DNA of 56,239 nucleotides from Gnetum montanum. Lineage: Eukaryota; Streptophyta; Gnetopsida; Gnetales; Gnetaceae. The notes under the pieces were generated by a model. The model was given only the letters and a program-made list of their open reading frames with translations. It was not told where the DNA came from and did no database searches. The stretch is taken from NCBI GenBank assembly GCA_015680685.1, contig MNCI01000885.1:136477-192715 (forward strand). The letters are read 5' to 3'. Positions 22,011-33,456 of this stretch are shown here, one piece after another. Position numbers and translations under genes: made by a program. Position 1 is the first letter of the stretch. Each line of letters starts with the position of its first letter.

Positions 22011-22830
22011 TTAAATTTAATTTAGGACAAAATGGAATGTTGATTTAAAAATTTAAAAAAGGACCTTTTAGGTGAAACAAAAGGTAAAAAATACATCCCA
22101 AAAAGTGATATAGTTTTAGAGTAATGATGTATAATATGCTATCCAAAAGAAAAAAAATGCTTTAAGGAATGATAACAAAAGAAGAAATAAACAAATTTAT
22201 TGATGTCCAAAAGGCAAAGTGAAACATAAAGCCTTCAATGTTTTCTAAAAAAAATAATGAACAAAGAAATGATAAAAACCTATACATGAAGTTGCAGGAA
22301 TGATAAATAAGGAATCTAAAGACACTGACCATGTAAACGTTAGTTTCAGCCATGTCTAATATTATGCTTTGTTAGTTATAGACACGGGTTACCTGTTTAT
22401 TACTCAAACATTGAATCAACAATTTGCCTTTCTAAGAAGTGAGGCGTGTCATCCGACACACAACTGACCCTTACAAAACCAATTGCTATATTCTTCTTTT
22501 ACACCATCATGTTACATGTTTCCCTGTACCACGGCCATGGTATACTTTTGGTTGGGAGGGGGGGGGGGCGGGAACTTAGCATATGGTGGTTTGATTATAT
22601 ACGTTGAATGATTGGGTAATAATCCTTCTATTCTTTCCTATTTACAGTGTTTTCTTTTGACTGTAAAATTTAATTATTGGGAAAGGAAACCAAAGGAGGG
22701 AGGAAAAAAAAAACAACCTTATACAGTGATGACTCATGACACGTATTAGCAGTGCGTTTTAACCTATGCGCCGGAGATTCGCGATTCGCGTCGGATTTGA
22801 GAGCGCGTACAGAAGCGCATTAAATTCGCA
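22011..22830. other. Intergenic DNA, nothing recognised
   Basis: A-rich tracts and a G run at about 22557-22567. Around 22750-22830 the base composition becomes more balanced, ahead of the ORF at 22831. Confidence 0.4.
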
Positions 22831-23322
22831 ATGGGTACAGATTTCATAATTTCCAATAAAATTTTGTCTGGATTTGTACATACACATTTAAATGGTCGCC
22901 CTCTTATTGTTCTTGCCTTTTTAGTTCTTGCCGATTTAGTTCTTGCGATGTCTGCATTTTACATTAAAATCTTACATATCTTCTCCTGTTCCGAATCGTA
23001 CCAAAAATTTCATTTCATTGTTAAGTGGCAAGCAAGCAATCAAGATTCATGGCATCGGCATGAGACGGACCACAGAAAACAGGGGAGTACGAATAAATCA
23101 ACAAACACACGGAAATCACGAAAGGGCTACTATGGAAATCACGAAAGGGAGCCAGTAAAACATTGCATTTGCATGGATTCGTCTGGCTTTGGGAGCGTCA
23201 AACATTCCACCATGACTCACACATTCACGCGTGTTCATTGTTCATTGCTGGTTTTTGCTCTTTTTCTCATATCTCTGCTGAAAAAAGAAAAAACAAAACA
23301 GGGTCATCGTCATGGCTCATGA
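22831..23322 (+). CDS. Unrecognised 163-codon ORF (weak candidate)
   Basis: The longest ORF outside the retroelements. It has a hydrophobic stretch at about residues 26-45 (LIVLAFLVLADLVLAMSAF), a basic, Ser/Thr/Asn-rich middle, and a second hydrophobic stretch near the C-terminus (residues 137-149) followed by Lys-rich residues. I recognise no family. Inside it a 16-bp element (GGAAATCACGAAAGGG) occurs twice in tandem with an 8-bp gap (about 23110-23150). Another frame is open over part of the same DNA. There is no intron or promoter evidence; it is probably a chance ORF in a non-AT-rich patch. Confidence 0.15.
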   Translation: MGTDFIISNKILSGFVHTHLNGRPLIVLAFLVLADLVLAMSAFYIKILHIFSCSESYQKFHFIVKWQASNQDSWHRHETDHRKQGSTNKSTNTRKSRKGYYGNHEREPVKHCICMDSSGFGSVKHSTMTHTFTRVHCSLLVFALFLISLLKKEKTKQGHRHGS

Positions 23323-25132
23323 GTCATGAACATGATGATGAATGGATTCTTGTTCAACTTTTTTAAAAATCTGTTTGCTTATAAAGCAACGAAGCCCACC
23401 TGGACAATGGCCATATGCAACCTCATGGTGCTCTGTTTTTACTTTCCCCTTCATCATGACTAGTGCCGATTTTCCAGCTTCTGAAAGATTTGGGCTGTGC
23501 CTAGTTTAGTTAGGTTGTGTATTCTTATAATGCAGTCATCTTCAACATGGTCCTATGGTGCTACTCACAGGTAGTCATTGAACTAAAGTATTAGCAGACC
23601 TGATTTGTTATAAATTTGATTGAGGCTTAATTTCATTTTTGGAAATATTTGATTGAGTAACAAAAGGATTTGATTTTATTGCTGTCATTTTGGTTGTTGC
23701 AGAAATTATATGTTTGGCCAGATTATGGCTCCTAAGTAAGGAAATGGATTCAATGCCCTTCATACCTTTGCAAATTTTCTTGCTTCAATTTAATGATGAT
23801 ATTTCAATCTTCTGTGCAATTTTTAAGCATTAACAATATTTTGGATTTACATTGTACTTGTTCTATATTTTACAATGTATTTTTATGATACATGAGATTT
23901 AATTTAAAAAAAAACTAATATATTTAAATTTTCTGTATCACGTCCCGGTTACGAACCCGTCCCCACTTTTTCTTGAGGCACACGTACCCAAACACATTCA
24001 GAATCATGAATCCTTGATTCCACAAATCCTCTCGATTCGTGAATCGGATTCTTTTGATGCATAGGTTTTAACATTTTTGAAAGGCGGTACAGCTTCCAGG
24101 AACCATGTTTATGCTTACGAGATTCTTGGAATTCCATACCTGCAGCCAGGTCTTTAGAGGATTTGCAGCCAGGCACGATCTGGTGCAAGAAGAATGGAAT
24201 CCAAAATACCAAGCTAACTACTAAATGTTTAAAACGCTCCGTGGCATTAATGGTAATGCTTTGGAATTGGGATTAACAACTATGTTTCTAAATCTTCTAT
24301 TAAGAATTTTGCTTGTATTATCTCAATATGTAGTTTATTACTCTAGAACCTTGACTTGAGAATGTAAAATATAGGTCCATAAGTCATAACCAAAATATAA
24401 AATTACTATTGTTTAGACGAATGAAGGCTCCGTCCTCATCTTTCAAGAATGAAGCCTTTTTTAACAGTGAATTACAATTTTCTATGATTTTCATATTTAA
24501 CACATATTTACAATAGTTTAGTCTTGAAAGTCAGAAAAAGGATATATATATATTTCTCAAGGACAGAAACCGTTACTTAAAACAGTGCCAAGGCGGACAC
24601 TGATAAGCTGGTTACGAGATCCAATAAATAAAAGTGTTTTTAAGGCTACTTTATTTTTGTCAATGAAGGTAGGCAGAAATTCAACCCACTTCACTATAAG
24701 GCTTTCAATTGATTGATAAGTATCTTAGCCTATTTAATCTTGTTTTAAAACTTAATTTTAACATTTTAAATAAATCTAAAATTACAATTTTACTTAATCA
24801 TATTGCATTAACAATGAATATCATTTTAACAAATTCAGATTTTTCTGGTCTATGTCTATGTTGTGTCAGGCACGTCCCTTGTGTCTGAATCCTGCAAGCA
24901 AAGCTGGCAACTTTGCAAATTAGCCCACTGAACATATATTATGTGCACTTACAACTTTTTACATTCTAATCCATTAATCAATTCGATTATAACATATAAA
25001 GATTATTATGAATAAGGGAATATCCCAATTTTATTGCCTTCTTTGTCACTTCTAAGAAATCAAAAAAAGGGAAGAAAAAAAGATCTGCTTAACTAGAAAG
25101 GTTTTCAAAAGAACATTATCCTTGTTGCGTAG
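23323..25132. other. Intergenic DNA, no gene recognised
   Basis: A GC-richer block at about 23945-24215 (including CCCGGTTACGAACCCGTCCCC) stands out from AT-rich flanks and could be an old mobile-element fragment. Its 87-codon minus-strand ORF has no family motif. Confidence 0.45.
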
Positions 25133-25637
25133 TGTGGATACATAAATTTTGGTCACACCAACATCTAAGGAAAAACTTGTTTGAGGAAACTATTGCTTAG
25201 GGTGCTTCCCATATGGGTGTAGAAACCTAGGAATAATCTTAGGTGGAGTGGGTTACATGGTCTTTTGAAAATAATAAAAAAATTAAAAATTTTAACTAGA
25301 ATAAGTGTCTCGAATTCAAGAATACAAAAGGTAATCAAAATAAATTTTCTTTGCTTCCAACAGTTACCGTTGTTTACTGCTGGTTTGTTGCAGATGCTAC
25401 CATAGCCAATGCTACCTATAGCCACAAGAGGAGGAAGAGAGAGGGAAGAGGCTGGACGAAGAGGACCACTAACGTGTTTTTGATGCATAGACAGAATGTG
25501 CCCTGTCCTAGCACAAGAAAGGAAACTTTGTCCATTTTTAGAGAACACTACCACAAATGCACCGGCTGCCAAAAATAGAACAAAACTATAGAACCCATGC
25601 CTGCAACTACTATTGTCAATTGCTGCAACACCACAAT

Positions 25638-25640
<3 letters not shown>

Positions 25641-25674
<34 letters not shown>
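25641..25674. repeat. (GA)n microsatellite
   Basis: Seventeen GA dinucleotides inside family D copy 1. Copy 2 has a shorter tract at the matching place (about 26961-26975). Confidence 0.95.
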
Positions 25675-25677
<3 letters not shown>

Positions 25678-26145
25678 AGCTATCAGATCTTGCTGTTACA
25701 TACTTGTATACATGTTGCTATCTTTAATCCTACGTCTACCACTGTCAGGGGTCTACCTTGAAAAAGGAAAAGAAAACTATCACCCACCGCTTGGTTTCCT
25801 ACTAAGATTATTAACCATTGTCCATACAGCTCTACCATTATTGACTATCACAAGTTCATTGTCAAGAATAAAGAAATAGGATTACAAAACCTGCCTATCG
25901 TGCTCATCGTCTATGCGAGTTAGTTACACTGTTTTTGCCTCAAGAAAAATAGGAGAAAAAAAATCACTATCTATTGGTTTCTTAGCCCTTAGAGAGACCC
26001 TTACCCATCTACATGTGCCAATGGAGAGAAACACAATTGTTCGAAAAGATAGCTTGATTTGTTAAGGAGGCCCTTGCTCACCCCTACCTCCCAACGTCAT
26101 CTTCATTCTTTACTTTATAGCCACTTGCTAGTGATGTTTCACTTC

Positions 26146-26245
26146 CCTGCACATCATTCCACCTTTCTGCATGTCAATCCACCTCCCCACACATTAGTTC
26201 ACCCTCCCACATGTTATTCTACCTTCTTGCAAATTAACATTGCTT
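26146..26245. repeat. 20-bp minisatellite, five units (D copy 1)
   Basis: Exact 20-bp period from 26146; typical unit CCCACACATTAGTTCACCCT. The same array, with six units, is in copy 2 at 27462-27580. Confidence 0.85.
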
Positions 26246-26323
26246 GGTAAAATAGTATATGATTTTATAGGATAGTTTTGTCGAGCATGGCCCTGTGCGA
26301 TAGCATGGGCGAGATTGGCCACA

Positions 26324-26735
26324 ACACTTAGCCCCTAAATAACAAATTGCATGTAAGTGCAAAGGAGCAATAAAAACCATGAAATCTTAGAAGGAAAATA
26401 ATAAAATAATAAAATTTCAAAAAAATAAATTTAAAATTAAATAATAAAACCACCTCACCCAAGTTAGGACTCAGGTAAGGACTACTAAAATTAGAAATTC
26501 AAAAATGGGATTGAGAAATGAGGGTTATAAAAAAAAGGTTTTGGTAACAATAATTTTTAGAAAATTTGAAGCTTAAAGTAAGATAGAAAATAAATGGTCT
26601 GAAGACAAAGGTTTTTTTAAAAAAATTAAACAGGTTCCAAGATTGGATCAAAAAATTAAATAGCCACAAGGAAATGGCAAGAAAAGTTGATAAATAAAAG
26701 GAAAAAGAAAGGCCCTTCTTCTAGCTCTAAAAAGA
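26324..26735. other. Spacer between family D copies
   Basis: A-rich 412 bp with no ORF and no LTR-element landmarks. If the flanking repeats are one element's LTRs, this tiny interior would make it a TRIM-like non-coding element, but the pentamers outside the pair (CGTAG and GATTT) do not match. Confidence 0.4.
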
Positions 26736-27658
26736 TGTTAATGCATAAATTTTGGTCACACCAACACCTGGGTAAAACCTCGTTTGAGGAGACTGTTGCC
26801 TAAGGCACCTCCCATATGGGTATGGAAACTAAAGAATAGTATCAGTTGAAGAGGGCTACGTGGCCTTTTTAAAATAGTAAAAAATAAAAATAAAAATTGT
26901 AGAACAAAATTGTAGAACCCATGCTTGCAATTTCTACTATCAACTATTGCAACATCACAATAGAGAGAGAGAGAGATAGAATGAGCCACCAAATCCTACT
27001 GTCACATGCTAGTAGACATGTTGCTATTTTTAGTCCTACATTTGTCACCATCATGGGTCTACTGCAAAAAGGGAAAAGAAAATTGCCACCTCTTGGTTTC
27101 CTAGTAAGATTGTTGATCATTGTCCATGTAGCTCTACCACTATTAACTATTGCGGGTCCATTGACAAGAATAAAGAAATAGGATTGCAAAACCCGCTTTT
27201 TCTATCTACTGTCCATGCACATCAGCTGTGTTGCTATTGCCCTAAGAAAAATAAAAGAAGAGAGAGAGAGAGAGAAAACCATCATTTGTTAGTTTCTCAA
27301 CCCTTGGAGACCCTCTCGCCCATCTACGTGCATCTCAATGGAGAGAGATGCAGTTGTTCAGGAAGAGAGCATGATTTATTAAGGCGTCCCTTTCTCCCCC
27401 TGCCTTCTAATGTCATCTTCGTTCTCTGCTTTATAGCTATTTGCTAGTAACATTTGACCTCCCCACACATTAGTCCACCTTTTCACACGTTGATCAACCT
27501 TCTCACATGTCAGTCCACCTCCTCGCACGTCAGTTCACCTTCCCACACATCAGTATACCTTCCCACACATTAGCATTCTTTGGTGAAATGGTATATGATT
27601 TTATAGAATAATTTTGTTGATGATGGCCCCATGCAATAGCATGGGCGAGATTGGCCCA
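26736..27658. repeat. Family D LTR-like repeat, copy 2 (about 923 bp)
   Basis: Starts TGTTAATGCATAAATTTTGG and ends GATTGGCCCA, matching copy 1 in order: CCCATATGGGT block, GA tract, GTCATCTTC block, 20-bp minisatellite, ATGGGCGAGATTGG end. It lacks the 290-bp segment of copy 1. Confidence 0.6.
27462..27580. repeat. 20-bp minisatellite, six units (D copy 2)
   Basis: Exact 20-bp period, for example CCCACACATTAGTCCACCTT at 27462 and CTCACATGTCAGTCCACCTC at 27502. Units vary mainly by transitions. Confidence 0.88.
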
Positions 27659-28914
27659 GATTTTTTTCAGTCTCCCAGCATTACTAGGAATTACTGATTA
27701 ATTAATCCAAATGAATACCAAGTAATTATTATGTCTGACTGAAGATGGCATAGATCTATTGTCCATAGTAACTATTTGATTGGTTTAATATACATACAGT
27801 AGGTCCTTGATTAATCTAAAACTGAAGTTACAGATAAAAGCACAAAGTTAGATGTTAGAGATATAGCATAAAGTTAAAACCTTGCATTCTGATTATGCAT
27901 AGCTATCTTTTATTCTATCAAATTTCAACCAAGGAAGATGGCTCTCATGATACTTTTATCCTTATGGTATTAGCTTATGGTGATTTCTACAACTTTATTG
28001 CCATAGAGATTATTTAGAAAATAATAATAAAAGAAAAGAAATAGATGCCACTACATCCTACATGCTTAGATGCTTCTATAAGAAAAAGCTACATCTCTGT
28101 GATATTAATGTCTGGAGTTATTACATGAATGTTCCTTCAGAGACCAAGTGAACAACTTGTTGTTAGTTAGAGAAAAAGTAGGCAACAACCCTGTGATAGA
28201 TGGAAGATAGAATCCTATGCATGCATGCTTTGTCGTTGATTGGTCGCTTTTGCCTCTGCTTGTCATGGAAGCTTCAGCTTTGTAGAACTCAAACAAATGA
28301 AATCACAAAAAAGGGGCTAAAACACTTGAAATATTATGGTGTGAGTTATGGATATGAGATAGGTAATTATATATATAGAGAGCTAGGACTTTGTGTCTAG
28401 CAAAATGTGGACACCTGCGAGTTGTGCTATTGGTACTTGGTATTAAAGGTCTAAAAGCCCAACATTTGCTAATGCACTAATGTACCATGTCTACATATAT
28501 GCCATCCCATGAAGATGATATAAATGCTACTCATTTTTAGAATTCCTTGATCTCATCAGTGGAATCAAACCACATAGACAAAACTTTTAACACTGAAGTG
28601 TAACCTCATAGTTATGTTGTGTGCACTAAATGATCTTACATGTGAATGTAAGACAATTTGTAAATTGCACAAAAATCTACATGCATAGATAATTGGAAAT
28701 GCATAATGCAAAAGCAAATGGCACAAGAAATTCAGATGCATAAATAACTAGAAATGCACAATGCCAAAGCAAATGGAATTAACATCTAGCCATTGATGCC
28801 TCAAATTAAACTTACCATTCAGATTCTTCTTTTACACGGGTGCTCTGCAACAATGGTGTATGCAACCTTTAAGTGTTTATGAAAGGGACTAGAATTGTGA
28901 TCCTGCTATGATTC
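27659..28914. other. AT-rich DNA, may include the downstream part of the copia 3' LTR
   Basis: No gene recognised. The left end of the copia LTR probably lies in the right half of this stretch, but without the partner LTR it cannot be placed. Confidence 0.35.
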
Positions 28915-28945
28915 ATGGTGCCTTTGTTCTCCCATCAAGAACAAA

Positions 28946-28951
28946 TTTATA
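28946..28951 (-). promoter_or_regulatory. Copia LTR TATA box
   Basis: CCTATAAATTTG on the minus strand, about 320 bp into the LTR and in the right orientation for copia transcription. Confidence 0.5.
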
Positions 28952-28988
28952 GGCCATGGAATCGGTTACCATGAGAAATTAGAAAATG

Positions 28989-29081
28989 TAAGAGACCCAA
29001 TGCTAATGTGTAAATGCATTAAGAGACCCAATGCTAACTTGTAAATGCATTAAGAGACCCAATGCCAACACATAAACAGAT
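28989..29081. repeat. 31-bp tandem repeat, three units
   Basis: Units start at 28989, 29020 and 29051, each beginning TAAGAGACCCAATGC. The first two are nearly identical. They sit in the copia U3 just upstream of the TATA box, where repeats often act as enhancers. Confidence 0.85.
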
Positions 29082-29131
29082 ATGGAGACCTCCATAATGC
29101 GTTAATGTATGCATAAATAGTGGAAAACGCA

Positions 29132-29265
29132 TTACTTGATGTGTGTGCATAAACATAGAAAACACATTACTTGACACATTACACGTAAACACGGAAAATG
29201 CATTAATTGATGTGTGTGCATAAACATGGAAAACATGTTACTTGATGTGTATGCATAAATGCATG
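29132..29265. repeat. 35/36-bp tandem repeat, three and a half units
   Basis: Units start at 29132, 29167, 29203 and 29238 (TTACTTGATGTGTGTGCATA type). They form most of the first 140 bp of the copia U3. Confidence 0.8.
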
Positions 29266-29270
29266 TTACA

Positions 29271-29283
29271 ATCTCCCACTTGG
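29271..29283 (-). promoter_or_regulatory. Copia 3' polypurine tract
   Basis: CCAAGTGGGAGAT on the minus strand, the polypurine sequence typical of plant Ty1/copia elements, next to the LTR start. Confidence 0.75.
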
Positions 29284-29560
29284 TTTCCATATTTAATCAA
29301 GTTTAGAGTTTAAGAAATAAATGTATGAATCATGGCAATAGTTTCTCTTAATGTGAGTATTATCTTCTATGTATTACAATGCATTATCTCTCAAACGTAA
29401 TTCTTTATATGGTAACTAGCTTTATGAATAAACCAATGTTTATTCTAGGTTCTGCCATATGTGAATTTTCTCTTTCATAATTGTATGTGCAAATCATATG
29501 AGAAAATAGCACAACTGAATAAAAGTTTTATTATGACTATCAAGTTGTACGTACAACAAA

Positions 29561-30247
29561 TTATATTATGGAACCAAGTCCCATCCAAACTACATGATCC
29601 TTAAATAGCTTTGGTGGCATTCCTTTTCTTAAAGGATCAAATATCATCAATTTAGTGCATATATGCTCAATGACTACTTTGTTTTCCTTAATGCATTCCC
29701 TTATGGCTAGGTACTTTGTGTTGATGTGTTTACTTTGATTACCACTCTTATTATTCTTAGACATAAAGATAGTAGCTGAATTGTCATAAAATATCCTTAA
29801 TGGACTCCATATAGAATCCACAATTCTAAGCCTTGATGTGAAACTCTTTAACCATACACCATGTGAAGTTGCCTCAAAACAATAAATGAACCCTACCTTC
29901 ACGGTGGAAGTAGCAACCAAAATTTGCTTTCTATTCCTCTAGGATATAACTCCTCCAACTAGCATAAAAACATAACTAGATGTTGATTTCCATGAATCAA
30001 CATAGCAAGTAAAGTCTAAATTAGAGTAGCCAGTCACCTCCAAGGAGTCAATTTGTTTATACATAAGCATGTAATCTTTTGTACCTTGAAGGTACCTCAT
30101 CACTTTCTTTGCAGCTCTCCAATGGTTAATACCTAGATTACTTTGATATCTACGCAACATTCCCACATCAAATGTAATGTCAAGTCTTGTGCATATTTGA
30201 GCATACATAAGGCTTCCAATAGTTGAAGCATATGGAATGTTGCTCAT
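29561..30247 (-). pseudogene. Copia RT connection and RNase H domain
   Basis: From 30247: PYASTIGSLMYAQICTRLDI (the RT/RNase H connection; canonical form has an A-x-G-S-L-M-Y-A core), YLQGTKDYMLMY, then GYSNLDFTCYVDSWKSTSSY (canonical GYSDADFAGDxDDRKSTSGY). After a short gap at 29921-29938 come FYDNSATIFMSKN and KHINTKYLAIRECI, the RNase H core seen in all plant copia elements. The catalytic Asp of the GYSD motif reads Asn. In-frame stops are present, so the product is dead. Confidence 0.88.
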
Positions 30248-30249
30248 CT

Positions 30250-30620
30250 AACTTTTCTCTAAATCATTCCTAGGGCACTGGTTCAAATTTAATCTATCAC
30301 CCTTCACAATGGGTGATATACTTGGTGAACAATCTTTCATTTGAAGCCTCTCTAAAACTTTATTGATATTGATTTCCTATGATGGTCCCAGAATACATCT
30401 AGATCTATCCTCATGGATCAAAATGCCAATGACATAAGATGCCTCACCTAGATCCTTCATGTCAAAATTCTTAGAGAGAAACTCATATAGAAATCCACTA
30501 TTATTGGTTGCAAGAAGGATATCATCCAGATATAAAACAAGGAAATAGATTTTGCTTTCATTGACCTTCTAGTATATACATTGATCTATAATGTTTTCTT
30601 CAAAACCAAATGAAGTGATG
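30250..30620 (-). pseudogene. Copia reverse transcriptase, second half
   Basis: Starts at the B insertion point and reads FGFEENIIDQCIY, then the catalytic box YLDDILLA (canonical YVDDILLA) at about 30515-30532, then KDLGEASYVIGI and SPSISPIVKGD. Stops at two or more codons. It continues the frame of 53961-54444 once B and one copy of its target duplication are set aside. Confidence 0.85.
30616..30620. repeat. Target-site duplication of element B, left (TGATG)
   Basis: Identical to 53961-53965, immediately outside the B LTRs. Confidence 0.9.
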
Positions 30621-32901
30621 TGTTGAATCCCAAAATTGGATCAATTTTAATTAAGAACATCTAATAAAAGGATACATTTTGATTATTTTTATTTAATTAA
30701 TTACACATTGTTAATTATTTTACCAATGTTTAATTAATTTTTATTTTAGTTATTTTAGTTTAATTAATATTTTATATAAATATTATATACAATTATATAT
30801 TATATAAATATCATACTATATTATAGATAAATATATATACATTATATAAACATCATATATACATAATTTTATATTACATAAACTATATATATATTTATAT
30901 GTAATATATATATATATATAAACTATATAGATATTAAAATGAGGGTAGTTATTGACGCCAAAATCTCAATAGTGATGCCTTGGTTGATAATAGATGATGC
31001 AAGTGCCTTATGCTGCATGCTAGGCTAGAGATCTACAACACCACAAAGCAAAACAATCATTTTAATATGAAATGCATCATTGACTTGCAGCAATTTGCCA
31101 TCAAAGAATTCCAATATATTACAGCAATGGATAAGAGGATAATCAAGAGAAGTCTTTGCATTAATGTGCATCTCCAGTGTGCTTTGGGCATTCCCTCAAG
31201 ACATTTACGGATGGCTACTGAAATGGAATATTTGAACCAAGTGAAGAATAAATCCTGAATGTTGCCCTGTATGATGGTGCAATACAATACTTTTTGTTTG
31301 CAGCAGTAAAAGGCAATACCATCTCGAATTTATTTGGGACAAAATCAACATTTTTGTATTACTGTAATCCTTTCAAGTTCAGGATATTCACATCATCATA
31401 TTCATTCCAGAAAAGCCTCTGCATTCATTTCGCACCCAACAACAAGAGCGTAGCTCTCATAGGACTCGATTGTTTTGCAGATGCCAGCACAGAATGCCAA
31501 ACTTGTGATTGGAATGACATCCAGAAAATGCATGCTATACAAGAGCATGTTAATAGGCGCAAACAATGAAATGCGGCAGGGATGGAACGCAGCGAGAAAT
31601 GTAGCAAAAAACCCAGTAGTCCACGCAAAACACGTAGACAATAGCAAGCATAGAGCACAGGATAGTATTGTAGGTAGGCATGCTAAAGACTATAGGCAGT
31701 AGTGGAGGTACTACAAGGTTGCGTAGGTGGAAGCTCAAGATAGGAGTAGGAGCAAGCAGCAGGGCAGCATAGCAATTGCAACAATCAATGCAGATGGCAA
31801 CGTAGCAGGCAGCACGTGAGGCTGATAATGCATGCGGTGGGAAGATGGTAGATAGTGGAAGGATGGTAACAAGAGGTCTACAGCAAGGCATGGTGAAGAT
31901 GATGAGGTGGCTGCAGCAAGGGTTTTATTGTTCCAGAAGAATAGTGGTAGTAGAGTGGCAGAGCCAGAATAGAAACAACAGCACATGGAGTGGAGTCAAC
32001 GCAAAGTAACCAACAAAAATGCCATCAATGCTTATACTGTTGCTGAATCCCATTGATGGTGGAAGGATACCCAGTTTGGTAGTTCAGTCGGATCTAAATC
32101 CACCATTAGAATAGGCTGTACCTAGATACTAAGAATGACAATGACAGCAATAGGGCTAGCTGGTCATCTTTTTGCAGGGAAAATCAACAACTATGTGAAG
32201 CATCACATACACCTCTTTTGCCGCTTCCCCTAGAATCCATATTAACTTAAAAAAATTAGAAAGCCAAGTATAGCAGTGGTACCAATTATAATGGATCAGT
32301 ATTGGGTTTTGCAATGCCCATATATTATTATAATATTTATTTTTAAACCTTGTTGCAGTATAAATAAGACTTTAACTTTGTATTGAGGTGTGCATCCATT
32401 GTACATACACATTAAAAAATTTTATTTAGCAAAGGGGAGGGAAGAGTTGATACCAATGAATTCCATATCAAATTGGAATTGATTGTTCTTGAGATTTTTG
32501 TTGAAGATTTGTTGAGCCTTGTGGCAATTCTTGTAATTCATCATCAAAATTGCTGCATTCTAGAGACAACAAGGCAAAATTGTAATTTAGGCAAGTCTCC
32601 TTTGTGATCTTCAATTATTATTTATAATTTCAAATTGATTTAATTATAAATATTTATTCTTGAACTCGTGATTTGAAGTTAGGATAAAAGTTTATAATTT
32701 TACTTATAAGTGAGACATAAGTATGGAATTTAATTGGATTCAATTCTAATTATTTATTGTCTTGATGATTTCTTTGACTTTTTAACCATTCCTCCACAGA
32801 TGCGACTCACAGGTCAGTCACAGACGAGGTGACAATCTCTAGAACAAGGAAAACAAATAAATTTTAAAGGTATCCAACACCAAATTTTTCCTGGCTCGTC
32901 A
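30621..32901 (+). repeat. Element B 5' LTR
   Basis: 2281 bp, TGTTGAATCC to CTCGTCA. A very AT-rich ATATAT zone (about 30770-30930) is followed by a GC-richer middle and TATAAATAA at 32359-32367, so U3 is unusually long (about 1.74 kb). Confidence 0.92.
32359..32367 (+). promoter_or_regulatory. Element B 5' LTR TATA box
   Basis: TATAAATAA, also present at 53386-53394 in the 3' LTR. Start of the B transcript would be about 30 bp downstream. Confidence 0.6.
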
Positions 32902-32903
32902 AT

Positions 32904-32922
32904 TTGGTGCCATTGCTAGGGA
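32904..32922 (+). promoter_or_regulatory. Element B primer binding site (tRNA-Asp type)
   Basis: TTGGTGCCATTGCTAGGGA two bases after the LTR, close to the tRNA-Asp complement TTGGCGCCGTTGCCGGGGA, with four transition differences. Confidence 0.85.
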
Positions 32923-33028
32923 GGTCACCAGAGTTAATTATCGTTAAGGGTTCAGTAAGCTTTAATTTTTATTTTATTTTATTTAATCCTACATGCATTT
33001 TTTTTCTTTTATTTTTATAAATTAAAAA

Positions 33029-33232
33029 ATGGTTTCTTTTATTTGTTTTTCTTGTTTAAATAAAAATAAAAATAAAGAAAAATCTAAGGAATCAGCTCTT
33101 CTTATCATACAATCAGCTAAAACCATTAAAAAAGTTGTAATTAAAGCTATGATAGTAGGAGCCATTAAACTAATTTGTAAATTTTTAGGAATGGTAGCCC
33201 ATGAATGTGCCAATGAAGAGTGTTCATGTTAA
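33029..33232 (+). CDS. Short leader ORF in element B (uncertain)
   Basis: 67 codons in the untranslated leader ahead of gag. Lys-rich after a Cys/Phe-rich start, with a hydrophobic middle and a Cys-rich end (HECANEECSC). No family recognised. It could be an upstream ORF or chance. It is intact although gag and pol carry many stops. Confidence 0.2.
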   Translation: MVSFICFSCLNKNKNKEKSKESALLIIQSAKTIKKVVIKAMIVGAIKLICKFLGMVAHECANEECSC

Positions 33233-33456
33233 ATGAAATCAACAAAGCAACCAAAGAAGCCCACACAAATTCAACTATCTAGAAGCACTCTTAGCCTTTA
33301 TAATGTACAAAAGTTAATCAAAACTAAAATCAAGAACAATTAATACAATCAAGATCTGATTAGGAGACACAAAATCCCAACAAGAAAATATAACCTAATT
33401 TTTCCATAACTGTCAACCCTCTATTTGACATTTTAACATCAGTAATGAGTTGAACT

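Larger units (their letters stand above)
25133..26323. repeat. Family D LTR-like repeat, copy 1 (1191 bp)
   Basis: Starts TGTGGATACATAAATTTTGG and ends GGCCACA, giving a TGTGG...CCACA inverted terminus. It matches 26736-27658 along its length except for about 290 bp (about 25290-25578) present only here. It contains a (GA)n tract (25641-25674) and a 20-bp minisatellite (26146-26245). Orientation is unknown and I see no primer site or polypurine tract beside it. Confidence 0.6.
28915..29270 (-). repeat. Copia 3' LTR, U3 part
   Basis: On the minus strand it starts TGTAACATGCATTTATGC at 29270, directly after the polypurine tract. It carries two tandem arrays (29132-29265 and 28989-29081) and then a TATA box (28946-28951) with a predicted start near 28915. 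The LTR must continue left beyond this; its end is not identifiable because the 5' LTR is outside the window. Confidence 0.65.

Noticed and set aside
23945-24215. A gene on the minus strand (87 codons)
   Set aside because: No family motif, no start context and no neighbouring exon. It is only a GC-richer patch.
25165-25572. 135-codon minus-strand ORF
   Set aside because: It spans the family D repeat and its extra 290-bp block, has no motif, and is broken in copy 2.
27462-27580. Possible CRISPR-like array because of regular 20-bp periodicity
   Set aside because: Units are contiguous with no spacer/repeat alternation, inside a plant repeat. It is a minisatellite.
30780-30930. ATATAT zone as a matrix-attachment region or origin
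   Set aside because: It is the AT-rich U3 of the element B LTR, repeated at about 51880-51950. Nothing more can be supported.
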